6,254 nucleotides of DNA, from the NCBI GenBank assembly GCA_937873285.1, contig CALMNV010000053.1, positions 1 through 6,254 of the forward strand. The letters run 5' to 3'. Source of the stretch: an uncultured Intrasporangium sp. (GTDB taxonomy: Bacteria > Actinomycetota > Actinomycetes > Actinomycetales > Dermatophilaceae). A program made the translations under genes and the position numbers. Under the pieces are notes generated by a model that saw only the letters and a list, made by a program, of their open reading frames with translations, was not told the DNA's origin and searched no databases. Below are positions 1-5,496 of the stretch, in pieces (within the stretch, counting starts at the first letter, position 1; every line of letters starts with the position of its first letter).

Positions 1-1
1 G

Positions 2-484
2 ACCGATGCGCTGATCGCGTCGGCGTGGGCCGACCTCGAGTCGGAGCTCCGATCGCTCGGCGACCTCGGCCCGCGCGCGCCCGCCCTCTCGCTGCCGGCC
101 TGGATCGAGGCCGAATCCGCCGAGCACTTCGAATCGATCGGCGACGTGCTGGCGCCGCTCGGCGATCCCGTCGGCACGCGGCTGCGCGTCCTGCGCCTCC
201 TCCTGCGGCCGAACGTCAGCGGCGCGTTCTTAGACCACGTCCGCGGGCAGCAGCACGAGCTCCGTGCGAGCGGCGACCTGATCGCGGCCCTGATGGGACG
301 GCGGACCTCGGGCGTGCGCGACGAGTACACCTCGGTCGCGCTGTGGCGCGACGACGATGCGCTGACGCAGGCGACGCACGGCTCCACCGACCGTCCGGTC
401 GGCTGGGACGAGCTCGCCGAGTGGGCCGAGTCCTACGAGACCCGGACGTACGACGCGGTGACGACGGCCCTCGCCAGGGCGTGA
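2..484 (+). CDS. C-terminal part of unrecognised protein with an ABM-like domain
   Basis: This open frame enters from the left edge and ends at TGA 482-484, giving 160 visible residues; the true start lies outside the window. I do not recognise the protein. Visible residues 1-50 look helical and acidic. From about residue 57 to 140 the pattern is that of a dimeric alpha+beta barrel of the antibiotic-biosynthesis-monooxygenase (ABM) type: a beta strand rich in Leu/Val and Arg, a helix, a G-D-L-I turn (91-94), then a strand ending E-Y-T-S-V-A-L-W (108-115) followed by an acidic turn and helix. Such domains often bind haem or small ligands or act as sensor modules, but no catalytic residue can be assigned. 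Codon choice is typical high-GC apart from one TTA leucine codon at 230-232. The reading frame is firm; the domain assignment is tentative. Confidence 0.6.
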   Translation, partial: TDALIASAWADLESELRSLGDLGPRAPALSLPAWIEAESAEHFESIGDVLAPLGDPVGTRLRVLRLLLRPNVSGAFLDHVRGQQHELRASGDLIAALMGRRTSGVRDEYTSVALWRDDDALTQATHGSTDRPVGWDELAEWAESYETRTYDAVTTALARA

Positions 485-590
485 ACCAGGTGCGGCAGCG
501 CACCCCTGTTGCCTGCCCGCACCGCGCTCCTGACCCGCTGGAGCCGGGCCGCCACGCACCGAGAAGCGGGGATTCGTGCTCAGCGTGCTC

Positions 591-596
591 TAGGGT
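591..596 (+). promoter_or_regulatory. Possible -10 box upstream of the DUF5679 gene
   Basis: TAGGGT fits the TANNNT pattern of actinobacterial housekeeping -10 boxes and lies 48 nt before the ATG at 645, in the 160-bp gap after the previous gene. No convincing -35 hexamer stands 16-18 nt upstream, so this is only a candidate. Confidence 0.22.
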
Positions 597-633
597 GAGC
601 GCATCCACCACGCGCCGATGGGTGCGGGCAACG

Positions 634-639
634 AGGAGG
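634..639 (+). promoter_or_regulatory. Ribosome binding site fixing the DUF5679 start
   Basis: A perfect AGGAGG sits 5 nt before ATG 645. An in-frame ATG at 618 would add nine residues, but the Shine-Dalgarno sequence lies downstream of it, which decides the start at 645. Confidence 0.8.
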
Positions 640-644
640 CACCG

Positions 645-806
645 ATGGCTGACGAGACGTACAAGGGCGAGTTCTACTGCGTCAAGTGCAAGGAGAAGCG
701 CGAGGCGGAGGGCAAGGTCGTCGTGTCCGACAACGGGCGGCGGATGGCCAAGGGCCAGTGCCCCGTCTGCGGCACCAACCTCAACCGCATCCTCGGCAAG
801 GCCTGA
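645..806 (+). CDS. DUF5679 family small zinc-ribbon-like protein
   Basis: This 53-residue protein matches, from memory, the DUF5679 family of small actinobacterial proteins; its function is unknown. Two CxxC pairs are visible, Cys12/Cys15 (C-V-K-C) and Cys39/Cys42 (C-P-V-C-G-T), spaced as in a zinc ribbon that would bind one zinc ion. The family-typical opening Y-K-G-E-F-Y-C, a basic K-x-K-x-K-R-E stretch and the ending N-L-N-R-I-L-G-K-A are all present, so the protein looks full length. There is no signal peptide or membrane segment, so it should be cytosolic. Start ATG 645 is supported by a strong AGGAGG. The next gene begins 102 bp downstream on the same strand, so the two could share a transcript. 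A role in nucleic-acid or protein binding is a guess from the ribbon fold. Confidence 0.88.
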   Translation: MADETYKGEFYCVKCKEKREAEGKVVVSDNGRRMAKGQCPVCGTNLNRILGKA

Positions 807-895
807 CCGCACGTCGCCTGTGGACGAGCCGGCTGCGACCGGAGCGGGGGCTGAGAGGCTGGAAGCGTCGCCGGGGCGCGCCGCGCCCGATCCGG

Positions 896-901
896 AAGGA
901 G
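896..901 (+). promoter_or_regulatory. Ribosome binding site for the RRE/E1-like gene
   Basis: AAGGAG ends 7 nt before the GTG at 909 and supports that start codon. The site is part of a small inverted repeat, AGGAG-C-CTCCT, whose loop is too short to fold by itself. Confidence 0.6.
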
Positions 902-908
902 CCTCCTC

Positions 909-1802
909 GTGCACCGCCGCCCCCGGATCAAGCCCTGGCTCCCGGCCATCCGGCGCCGACACGGCGAGCTGCAGTTCGGCCTGGCGCCCGGTGGGCTGAT
1001 CCTGTCTGGAGTCACCTCCGTCGAGGCGGCCCTCATCGGTCGCCTCGACGGGTCGCTCTCGCGCGAGGCGTCCTTCGTCGAGGCGGTCCGGCACGGGGTG
1101 TCGGCCGCCCGGTGGCGCGAGCTGCTCGGCCTGCTGGACAGCGAGGGCGTGCTCGAGCCGCCGGAGCCCACCCCCACACCTGAGAGCCCCCCTGGCGGCC
1201 ACGTCCTCGTCGAGGGCACGGAGCCCCTGGCCTTCGACATCGCGACGGTGCTGCGCCGGTGCGGTGCGGTGCGCGTCAGCCACGGCCGACCGGCGGTCGA
1301 CGTGGTGCGGGCGGACCCCACCCACGAGGCGCCGGCGCTCGCGGTGCTGGTCGGCGCGCAGGCCATCGACCCGCGCCGTGGTGACGTGTGGCTGCGACAC
1401 GGCATCCCCGTCCTGCCGGTCGTGCCGGCCGCAGCAGGGTTCGCCGTCGGCCCGGTCGCCGAGCGTTGCCCGCACACGCCGTGCCTCTGGTGCCTCGACC
1501 TGCACCGCGCCGACCGGGACGGCGAGTGGCCGACGCTGCTCGCCCAGCTCTGCCAGACGGAGCAGCGGATCGTGCCGTTGGACCCCGAGGTCGCTCCTGT
1601 CCAACCGGCCGTCTCGGCCCTGGTCGCCGGCACGGTCGCGCTGCTGGCCCTGCGCGTGCTGGCCGGGGAGCGCCCGCCGGAGGGAGTGTCGGTCGAGGTC
1701 GGCGCCTCGTGGCCGCGCATGGACCACCGGCGCTGGCCCCGGCACCCGCGGTGCCCGCGCCACGACCGGTCCGCGGCCACTTCGGCCACCCGCCCCGCGT
1801 GA
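909..1802 (+). CDS. Orphan RRE / degenerate E1-like (TOMM cyclodehydratase-type) protein
   Basis: This 297-residue protein resembles the actinobacterial proteins annotated as TOMM precursor leader-peptide-binding or ThiF-like cyclodehydratase components. Residues about 18-85 have the pattern of a RiPP recognition element, a winged helix that grips leader peptides: a Q-F-G-L beta hairpin, a conserved L-D-G turn (46-48), then L-L-x-x-L-x-x-x-G-V. Residues about 98-255 follow an E1/ThiF-like fold, but the usual nucleotide-binding GxGxxG is replaced by V-E-G-T-E-P-L (101-107), so adenylating activity is doubtful. A zinc site is suggested by Cys187, Cys192/Cys195 (C-L-W-C-L-D-L-H-R) and a C-terminal H-P-R-C-P-R-H (Cys282, His285). 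In TOMM systems such proteins present a peptide to a YcaO enzyme that makes azoles; no YcaO gene or obvious precursor is in this window. GTG start with AAGGAG at 7 nt. Confidence 0.7.
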   Translation: MHRRPRIKPWLPAIRRRHGELQFGLAPGGLILSGVTSVEAALIGRLDGSLSREASFVEAVRHGVSAARWRELLGLLDSEGVLEPPEPTPTPESPPGGHVLVEGTEPLAFDIATVLRRCGAVRVSHGRPAVDVVRADPTHEAPALAVLVGAQAIDPRRGDVWLRHGIPVLPVVPAAAGFAVGPVAERCPHTPCLWCLDLHRADRDGEWPTLLAQLCQTEQRIVPLDPEVAPVQPAVSALVAGTVALLALRVLAGERPPEGVSVEVGASWPRMDHRRWPRHPRCPRHDRSAATSATRPA

Positions 1803-1821
1803 CCTTCGCGCGGCCGGCGCA

Positions 1822-1839
1822 GCTGACCGGGTGGTCAGC
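1822..1839. terminator. Hairpin between convergent genes
   Basis: GCTGACC and GGTCAGC form a perfect 7-bp stem around a GGGT loop. It lies 20 bp after the stop of the RRE/E1-like gene and 11 bp beyond the stop of selO, which converges on it. No T tract follows on either strand, so it may be a weak or Rho-assisted two-way terminator. Confidence 0.5.
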
Positions 1840-1849
1840 GGACTCCGGC

Positions 1850-3313
1850 TCAGGTGCCGCAGAACGTCCGGTAGGCGCCGAAGCCCTCCGGGGCGGCGGC
1901 GGCGTAGCCCTCGAGCCCCGGGCGCTCGGTGAAGGGCGCGGTCACCGCGTCGAGGAGGCCGGCCAGTGCGCCGAGGTCGCCGTCGGTCGCGGCGGTCAGG
2001 GCCGCCTCGACGACGTGGTTGCGCGGGATGTAGACGGGGTTGACCCGGTCCATGGCCTGGGCATCGGGCCCCAGCGCCGCCCAGCGCGTCGCCCATCGCT
2101 CGTATGCCGGTCGGTCGCGGAAGAGGTCACGCGCCGGACCGGCGTCGCCCCGCGCCGCCGCGCCGAGGTGGCGAAAGCACGTCGTGTAGTCGACGCGCTC
2201 GGCCCGCAGCAGGCCCAGCAGGTCGTCGACGAGGGGCGTGGCCACCGCCGCCGACACGCCGGTGGGCAGTCCCAGCTTGGCCCGCATGCCCGCGGACCAC
2301 GCGGCGGCATACTCCTCCCGGAACCGGCCGAGGGAGCCGACCGCCAGCTCGACGGCTCGGTCCTGGTCGGGGTGCAGCAGCGGCAGCAGCGCCTCCGCGA
2401 GCCGGGCGAGGTTCCACTCCGCGACGAGCGGCTGGTTCCCGTAGGCGTAGCGGCCGCCCACGTCGATCGAGCTGAACACCGTGGCGAGGTCGAACGCGTC
2501 GAGGAAGGCGCACGGCCCGTAGTCGATGGTCTCGCCCGAGATCGTCATGTTGTCGGTGTTCATCACCCCGTGGACGAAGCCGACGAGCATCCACTTCGCG
2601 ACGAGCGCAGCCTGAGCCGACACGACCGCCTCGAAGAGCGCGAGGTAGGGCTGCCCCGCCTCGGCGGCAGCGGGGTAGTGACGCTGGACGGCATGGTCGG
2701 CCAGGCGGCGCAGGAGATCGGCGTCGCCGGTGGCGGCGGCATACTCGAAGCTGCCCACCCGCAGGTGGCTGCTCGCGACCCGGGCGAGCACCGCCCCCGG
2801 CAGCACGGTCTCGCGACGCACCGGACGCCCGGTCGCGACCACCGCCAGGGAGCGCGTCGTGGGGATGCCGAGCGCATGCATCGCCTCGCTGACGACGTAC
2901 TCGCGCAGCATGGGGCCGACTGCGGCCAGGCCGTCGCCGCCTCGGGCGAAGGGCGTGCGTCCGGAGCCCTTGAGGTGCAGGTCGCGCAGCCGGCCGCTTG
3001 GGTCCTGCAGCTCGCCGAGGAGCAGCGCCCGGCCGTCGCCGAGGCGGGGAGAGTAGCTGCCGAACTGGTGCCCGGCATACGCCTGCGCGACCGGGCCTGC
3101 GCCGCGGGGAGCGAGCTCGCCGACGAGCAGGCGCACGCCGTCGGGTGTGCGCAGCGCCGCGGGGTCGAGCCCGAGCTCAGAGGCGAGCGGCTCGTTGAGC
3201 ACGAGCAGCCGCGGGTCGGGAGTCTCCTCGGCCTGCCAGGGGATCGCCAACTCGGCGAGCTCACGCGCGAATCGGTTCCCGAGGCGAACGGCCGGAAGGG
3301 GTACGACGCTCAC
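1850..3313 (-). CDS. selO: Protein adenylyltransferase SelO (YdiU family)
   Basis: SelO is a pseudokinase that binds ATP in a flipped orientation and transfers AMP to Ser, Thr or Tyr of target proteins; in E. coli it AMPylates redox proteins such as glutaredoxin. The 487-residue length fits the family (E. coli about 478). Conserved features are all present: A-G-H-Q-F-G (80-85), the nucleotide-binding L-K-G-S-G-R-T-P-F with Lys115, its salt-bridge partner Glu138, the catalytic H-G-V-M-N-T-D-N-M (248-256) with Asp254/Asn255, and the metal-binding D-Y-G (Asp264). The C-terminus F-C-G-T keeps the conserved Cys485. The Cys that forms the E. coli disulfide (Cys272) corresponds here to Phe280, whereas a different cysteine, Cys268, sits in the same loop. 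GTG start has only a weak, close GAGGG. The gene follows whiB by 93 bp on the same strand. Confidence 0.95.
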   Translation of the reverse strand: MSVVPLPAVRLGNRFARELAELAIPWQAEETPDPRLLVLNEPLASELGLDPAALRTPDGVRLLVGELAPRGAGPVAQAYAGHQFGSYSPRLGDGRALLLGELQDPSGRLRDLHLKGSGRTPFARGGDGLAAVGPMLREYVVSEAMHALGIPTTRSLAVVATGRPVRRETVLPGAVLARVASSHLRVGSFEYAAATGDADLLRRLADHAVQRHYPAAAEAGQPYLALFEAVVSAQAALVAKWMLVGFVHGVMNTDNMTISGETIDYGPCAFLDAFDLATVFSSIDVGGRYAYGNQPLVAEWNLARLAEALLPLLHPDQDRAVELAVGSLGRFREEYAAAWSAGMRAKLGLPTGVSAAVATPLVDDLLGLLRAERVDYTTCFRHLGAAARGDAGPARDLFRDRPAYERWATRWAALGPDAQAMDRVNPVYIPRNHVVEAALTAATDGDLGALAGLLDAVTAPFTERPGLEGYAAAAPEGFGAYRTFCGT

Positions 3314-3406
3314 ACCCTCGACGGTACGTGGCGGCGGGAGGGGCTGCCGCTGGTCGGCGGCCGGCGACGGTGGCCCGCTCCCCGGCCCGGAGACGCCGGA
3401 GGTGGG

Positions 3407-3736
3407 TCAGGCGCTGATGATGTCCCGACGCTGCAGGCGCAGCCGACGGCGCTCGCGCTCGGACAGCCCGCCCCAGATGCCGAACCGCTCGTCGTTGGTC
3501 AGCGCCGCCTCCAGGCATTCGGCGCGCACCGAGCAGCCGGTGCAGACGCGCTTGGCCTCGCGGGTGGAGCCGCCCTTCTCCGGGAAGAAGGCCTCGGGGT
3601 CGGTCTCGGCGCACAGCGCGTCGCGGCGCCACTCGTCGTCCGCCATCGAGAGGGAGGTCCACGGCGACGCGGGCGCGGTCTCCGCCGCGGAGGAATCGGT
3701 GAGCAGGGTCAGGAAAGGACGGGAGAAGGAAGACAC
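3407..3736 (-). CDS. whiB: WhiB-family Fe-S transcriptional regulator (WhiB/WhiB2/WhmD type)
   Basis: WhiB-like proteins are actinobacterial regulators that hold a [4Fe-4S] cluster sensitive to oxygen and nitric oxide and act with the sigma factor on DNA. The 109-residue protein carries the four cluster ligands Cys42, Cys65, Cys68 and Cys74 (C-x2-C-x5-C in the last three), the D-P-E-A-F-F-P-E-K-G-G-S-T-R-E-A-K block (46-62), the G-I-W-G-G turn (86-90) and a basic DNA-binding tail rich in Arg. There is no AT-hook, which argues against WhiB7. The block and the short N-terminus match Streptomyces WhiB and mycobacterial WhiB2/WhmD, linked to septation. Start GTG 3736 is chosen because AGGAG lies 7 nt upstream; the internal ATG at 3646 has no such site. 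The DivIVA-like gene lies 245 bp upstream on the same strand, and selO follows. Confidence 0.93.
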   Translation of the reverse strand: MSSFSRPFLTLLTDSSAAETAPASPWTSLSMADDEWRRDALCAETDPEAFFPEKGGSTREAKRVCTGCSVRAECLEAALTNDERFGIWGGLSERERRRLRLQRRDIISA

Positions 3737-3743
3737 GGGAAGC

Positions 3744-3748
3744 TCCTC
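3744..3748 (-). promoter_or_regulatory. Ribosome binding site fixing the whiB start
   Basis: On the - strand AGGAG (within GAGGAGC) lies 7 nt before GTG 3736. It decides for the 109-residue form over a start at ATG 3646 and over much longer in-frame extensions upstream. Confidence 0.75.
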
Positions 3749-3794
3749 AGGACGACGGTGACCAGCGTGACGGACCGGTACGGGCTGGCTGCTG

Positions 3795-3813
3795 TCCGGA
3801 ACGTTACGGATCC
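3795..3813 (-). promoter_or_regulatory. Shared upstream element, whiB copy (possible promoter)
   Basis: The - strand reads GGATCCGTAACGTTCCGGA and recurs with 2 mismatches at 4999-5017 before the DivIVA-like gene. It contains TAACGT (3801-3806), which fits a TANNNT -10 box, about 65 nt before the whiB GTG. No TTGACA-like -35 is found 17 nt further up (AGCCAC there), so it could instead be a regulator site or an alternative sigma-factor promoter. Confidence 0.4.
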
Positions 3814-3818
3814 GTGAC
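3803..3818. promoter_or_regulatory. Palindrome upstream of whiB, possible operator
   Basis: GTTACGGATCCGTGAC is an inverted repeat with a perfect 10-bp core ACGGATCCGT (3806-3815) and one mismatched pair outside it. It overlaps the putative -10 region of whiB, where a dimeric repressor or activator could act. The regulator is unknown. Confidence 0.35.
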
Positions 3819-3844
3819 CCTCGGTGGCTTCGGCACAAACAACG

Positions 3845-3862
3845 AAACGGCACCGTCCGTTT
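3845..3862. repeat. Inverted repeat AAACGG-N6-CCGTTT upstream of whiB
   Basis: A perfect 6-bp inverted repeat with a 6-nt spacer lies about 110 bp before the whiB start, in an unusually A-rich patch for this window. It could be a second regulator site for whiB; no known consensus was matched. Confidence 0.3.
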
Positions 3863-3926
3863 GGCGGTATGTGGCGACGCGCCGGCGTGCCCACCGATGT
3901 CGCCGTGCGCGGGTCTCTCGGTCTCG

Positions 3927-3964
3927 CCGGCGCCCGCGGATGTGCTGCCGCAAGGTGGCGCCGG
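3927..3964 (-). terminator. Compound hairpin after the DivIVA-like gene
   Basis: CCGGCGCC (3927-3934) pairs perfectly with GGCGCCGG (3957-3964), and inside it GCGG (3936-3939) pairs with CCGC (3948-3951). The structure begins 17 bp after the stop of the coiled-coil gene and could end its transcript before whiB. There is no T tract. Confidence 0.4.
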
Positions 3965-3981
3965 GGTGGTCCGGAGCAGGG

Positions 3982-4965
3982 TCAGGGCATGCGGAGGGGC
4001 CGGGACCGCCAGCGGAGCTTCCCGGTGAGCTGGCTCAGGTGTCGGTCGAGCCGGCGCCCGGTCGAGCAGACGGCCGGTCGGGCGAGCAGCTCGACCTCCG
4101 CCCGCAGCGCGGCACGGCGGTGCTCCAGGACCGCCACCTCGGCGACGAGGGCGGCGTAGCGCGAGGCGGCGTCCTGGGCCTGCCGCTCCCTCGTGGCGGC
4201 CGCGTCGGCGTCCGCCCGCCGGCGCTGGTCGCGCGCGGCGTCCAGCATCGCGACGATCTCGCCGCGGGCCTGTATCCGGGCCGCTGCCACGTCGTGTGCC
4301 GCCTGTCGGCGGGCCAGCGCGGCGTCCTCGGCGGCACGCTGCTCCACCAGACGCACCTCCGCCAGGCGTTCCTCGGCCTGGGCCTGCGCCTCGGCGCGGG
4401 TCTGCTCGGCCGCCGCCAGGATCCGGCCGGCCGCGGCCGCCGTCTCGGCCATGCGGGCAGTCGCGTCGGCGAGGACGCGCGCTGCCTTGGTCTCGGCGTA
4501 GGCGATCCGCCACCGGGCGTACCCGAGCTTCCGGTTCGCCTCGGCTGCTGCGGCGGACCGGTGGGCCTCGGCCTCGGTCCTGATGCCCGCCGCCTCGTCG
4601 GCGGCCGCGGCGAGCAGAGCGCCGGCCCGCTGCGACATCCGGAGCAGCTCCGCGCCGCCGGCGGAGTGCGCGAGCAGGTCCTGGGCCGCGACGAGGTCGG
4701 CCCGCGTCTGCAGATGCCGCCGCTCGAGGTGCTCGCGCTCGCGGTCGGCGGCGACGAGTTCGTCCTCGGCCCACCGGACGTAGGTGTCGACCTGGAAGCG
4801 GTCGTAGCCGAGAACGGCGCGCCGGAACATCGGCGGGGCCTGGAGGACGTCGGACAGGTCGCCGGAGACGTTCGGTCGGCTGCGGTCCGGCGCGTCCGCG
4901 CCGAGCGCCGCCTCGACGACGCTCAGGGCGCGTACCGCCCTGTCGGTGTCCGTCTCGACGCTCAC
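3982..4965 (-). CDS. DivIVA-like coiled-coil protein
   Basis: This 327-residue protein is not a recognised named gene. Residues about 46-80 (M-F-R-R-A-V-L-G-Y-D-R-F-Q-V-D-T-Y-V) fit the N-terminal DivIVA-like segment, where F-x-x-x-x-x-G-Y-x-x-x-x-V-D is the hallmark. From about 62 to 295 it is almost continuous Ala/Glu/Arg-rich helix expected to form a long coiled coil. The tail (303-327) is strongly basic (R-R-L-D-R-H, K-L-R-W-R-S-R) and could bind membrane phospholipid or nucleic acid. There is no signal peptide or membrane segment. DivIVA/Wag31 relatives mark cell poles and septa and organise wall growth, so a scaffold role is inferred. Start GTG 4965 has GGGGA a few bases upstream. It shares an upstream element with whiB, which follows it after 245 bp. 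Confidence 0.75.
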   Translation of the reverse strand: MSVETDTDRAVRALSVVEAALGADAPDRSRPNVSGDLSDVLQAPPMFRRAVLGYDRFQVDTYVRWAEDELVAADREREHLERRHLQTRADLVAAQDLLAHSAGGAELLRMSQRAGALLAAAADEAAGIRTEAEAHRSAAAAEANRKLGYARWRIAYAETKAARVLADATARMAETAAAAGRILAAAEQTRAEAQAQAEERLAEVRLVEQRAAEDAALARRQAAHDVAAARIQARGEIVAMLDAARDQRRRADADAAATRERQAQDAASRYAALVAEVAVLEHRRAALRAEVELLARPAVCSTGRRLDRHLSQLTGKLRWRSRPLRMP

Positions 4966-4998
4966 TCGTCCCCACTCCCCACGCAGTTCACCCTGAGT

Positions 4999-5017
4999 TC
5001 CGGAACGCTACGGCTCC
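4999..5017 (-). promoter_or_regulatory. Shared upstream element, coiled-coil gene copy (possible promoter)
   Basis: The - strand reads GGAGCCGTAGCGTTCCGGA, 17 of 19 bases identical to the element upstream of whiB and in the same orientation. TAGCGT (5005-5010) fits a TANNNT -10 box about 40 nt before GTG 4965. The hexamer 17 nt upstream (CGGCTG) is not a standard -35. Confidence 0.4.
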
Positions 5018-5121
5018 AGGACGCCGTCAGCCGCCGGTGGCGGACCGCGGATCACCCGGAGGAGCGAGGCGCGGGCAGGCACCCGCAGCCGGCAGACGGA
5101 AGGGCCCTCTCGCCCGGGCGG

Positions 5122-5138
5122 GTGACGGGAGGCGTCAC
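5122..5138. promoter_or_regulatory. Inverted repeat GTGACG-N5-CGTCAC in the divergent intergenic region
   Basis: A perfect 6-bp inverted repeat around GGAGG lies 39 bp before the small membrane protein gene, in the 212-bp gap between divergent genes. It could be an operator or a 5' UTR hairpin. The spacing does not fit the GlxR/CRP consensus. Confidence 0.28.
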
Positions 5139-5177
5139 GGCGGTGCCAGACGCGGCGGTGTCGCGCACCGTTGTCCC

Positions 5178-5438
5178 ATGACGCCTGTGCCCACCGAGCC
5201 GCTGCCGGGCAGCATGACCGTCCCGCCGCTGTTCGGCTGGGAGAACATCCTGCTCATCCTGATCGTCCTGGTGGCGGTGGCCGTGGCGTTCTTCGTGGCC
5301 ACGGCGGCCGGAACGGACGCCGACGGCCGCTCGGAGTGGCAGGCAGGCCTGGACGCCAGGTCGCGGGACCGCGGGGACCCGGCGGCCGATCTCGTCGAGC
5401 ACCCCGCCGAGCCGCAGCCGGCCACCCCCGACTCCTGA
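5178..5438 (+). CDS. Small single-pass membrane protein, unknown function
   Basis: I do not recognise this 86-residue protein. Residues 1-22 are a short Pro-rich N-terminus. A single strongly hydrophobic helix spans about 24-43 (N-I-L-L-I-L-I-V-L-V-A-V-A-V-A-F-F-V-A-T). The remaining 43 residues are hydrophilic, with a charged stretch (residues 51-74) and a Pro-rich end. Few basic residues precede the helix and several Arg follow it, so the positive-inside rule favours a cytoplasmic C-terminal tail. Start choice is uncertain: ATG 5178 has no visible Shine-Dalgarno, ATG 5214 (also without one) would leave a 74-residue protein, and upstream in-frame sequence to 5037 looks non-coding. The gene is divergent from the DivIVA-like gene and ends 20 bp before a strong hairpin. 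Confidence 0.6.
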   Translation: MTPVPTEPLPGSMTVPPLFGWENILLILIVLVAVAVAFFVATAAGTDADGRSEWQAGLDARSRDRGDPAADLVEHPAEPQPATPDS

Positions 5439-5458
5439 CCGCCGGCCCCTGGACGAGA

Positions 5459-5490
5459 GCGGCCCGCCTCCCCGGGGGGAGGCGGGCCGC
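5459..5490. terminator. Strong GC-rich hairpin terminator
   Basis: GCGGCCCGCCTCCCC (5459-5473) is followed after two bases by its exact reverse complement (5476-5490), a perfect 15-bp inverted repeat. It begins 20 bp after the stop of the small membrane protein gene. There is no T tract, as is common for actinobacterial terminators. It could also serve the disrupted - strand gene converging from the right. Confidence 0.75.
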
Positions 5491-5496
5491 GCTGCT

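Noticed and set aside
645..1802. A complete TOMM/RiPP biosynthetic cluster.
   Set aside because: No YcaO, protease, dehydrogenase, transporter or convincing precursor peptide is visible; only a single leader-binding/E1-like gene is present.
216..2096. A 626-codon - strand open frame.
   Set aside because: It lies antisense to the ABM-like, DUF5679 and RRE/E1-like genes and has shadow-frame composition.
1388..3817. An 809-codon + strand open frame.
   Set aside because: It is the antisense of selO and whiB, Arg/Gly-rich and with no family features; long shadow frames are normal at this GC content.
3804..3817. A BldD-binding site upstream of whiB.
   Set aside because: The two half-sites are separated by 6 bases rather than the 5 of the known consensus, so it is not claimed as BldD.
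3407..4975. A 522-codon open frame that would fuse a long Arg/Pro-rich N-terminus to WhiB.
   Set aside because: Upstream of 3736 it reads the coiled-coil gene in the wrong frame and low-complexity Arg/Gly/Pro sequence; the AGGAG before GTG 3736 and WhiB family length support the short form.
5122..5138. A GlxR/CRP-type operator.
   Set aside because: The GTGA and TCAC halves are 9 bases apart rather than 6.
3814..5181. A 455-codon + strand open frame.
   Set aside because: Antisense to the DivIVA-like coiled-coil gene, which has far better protein character.
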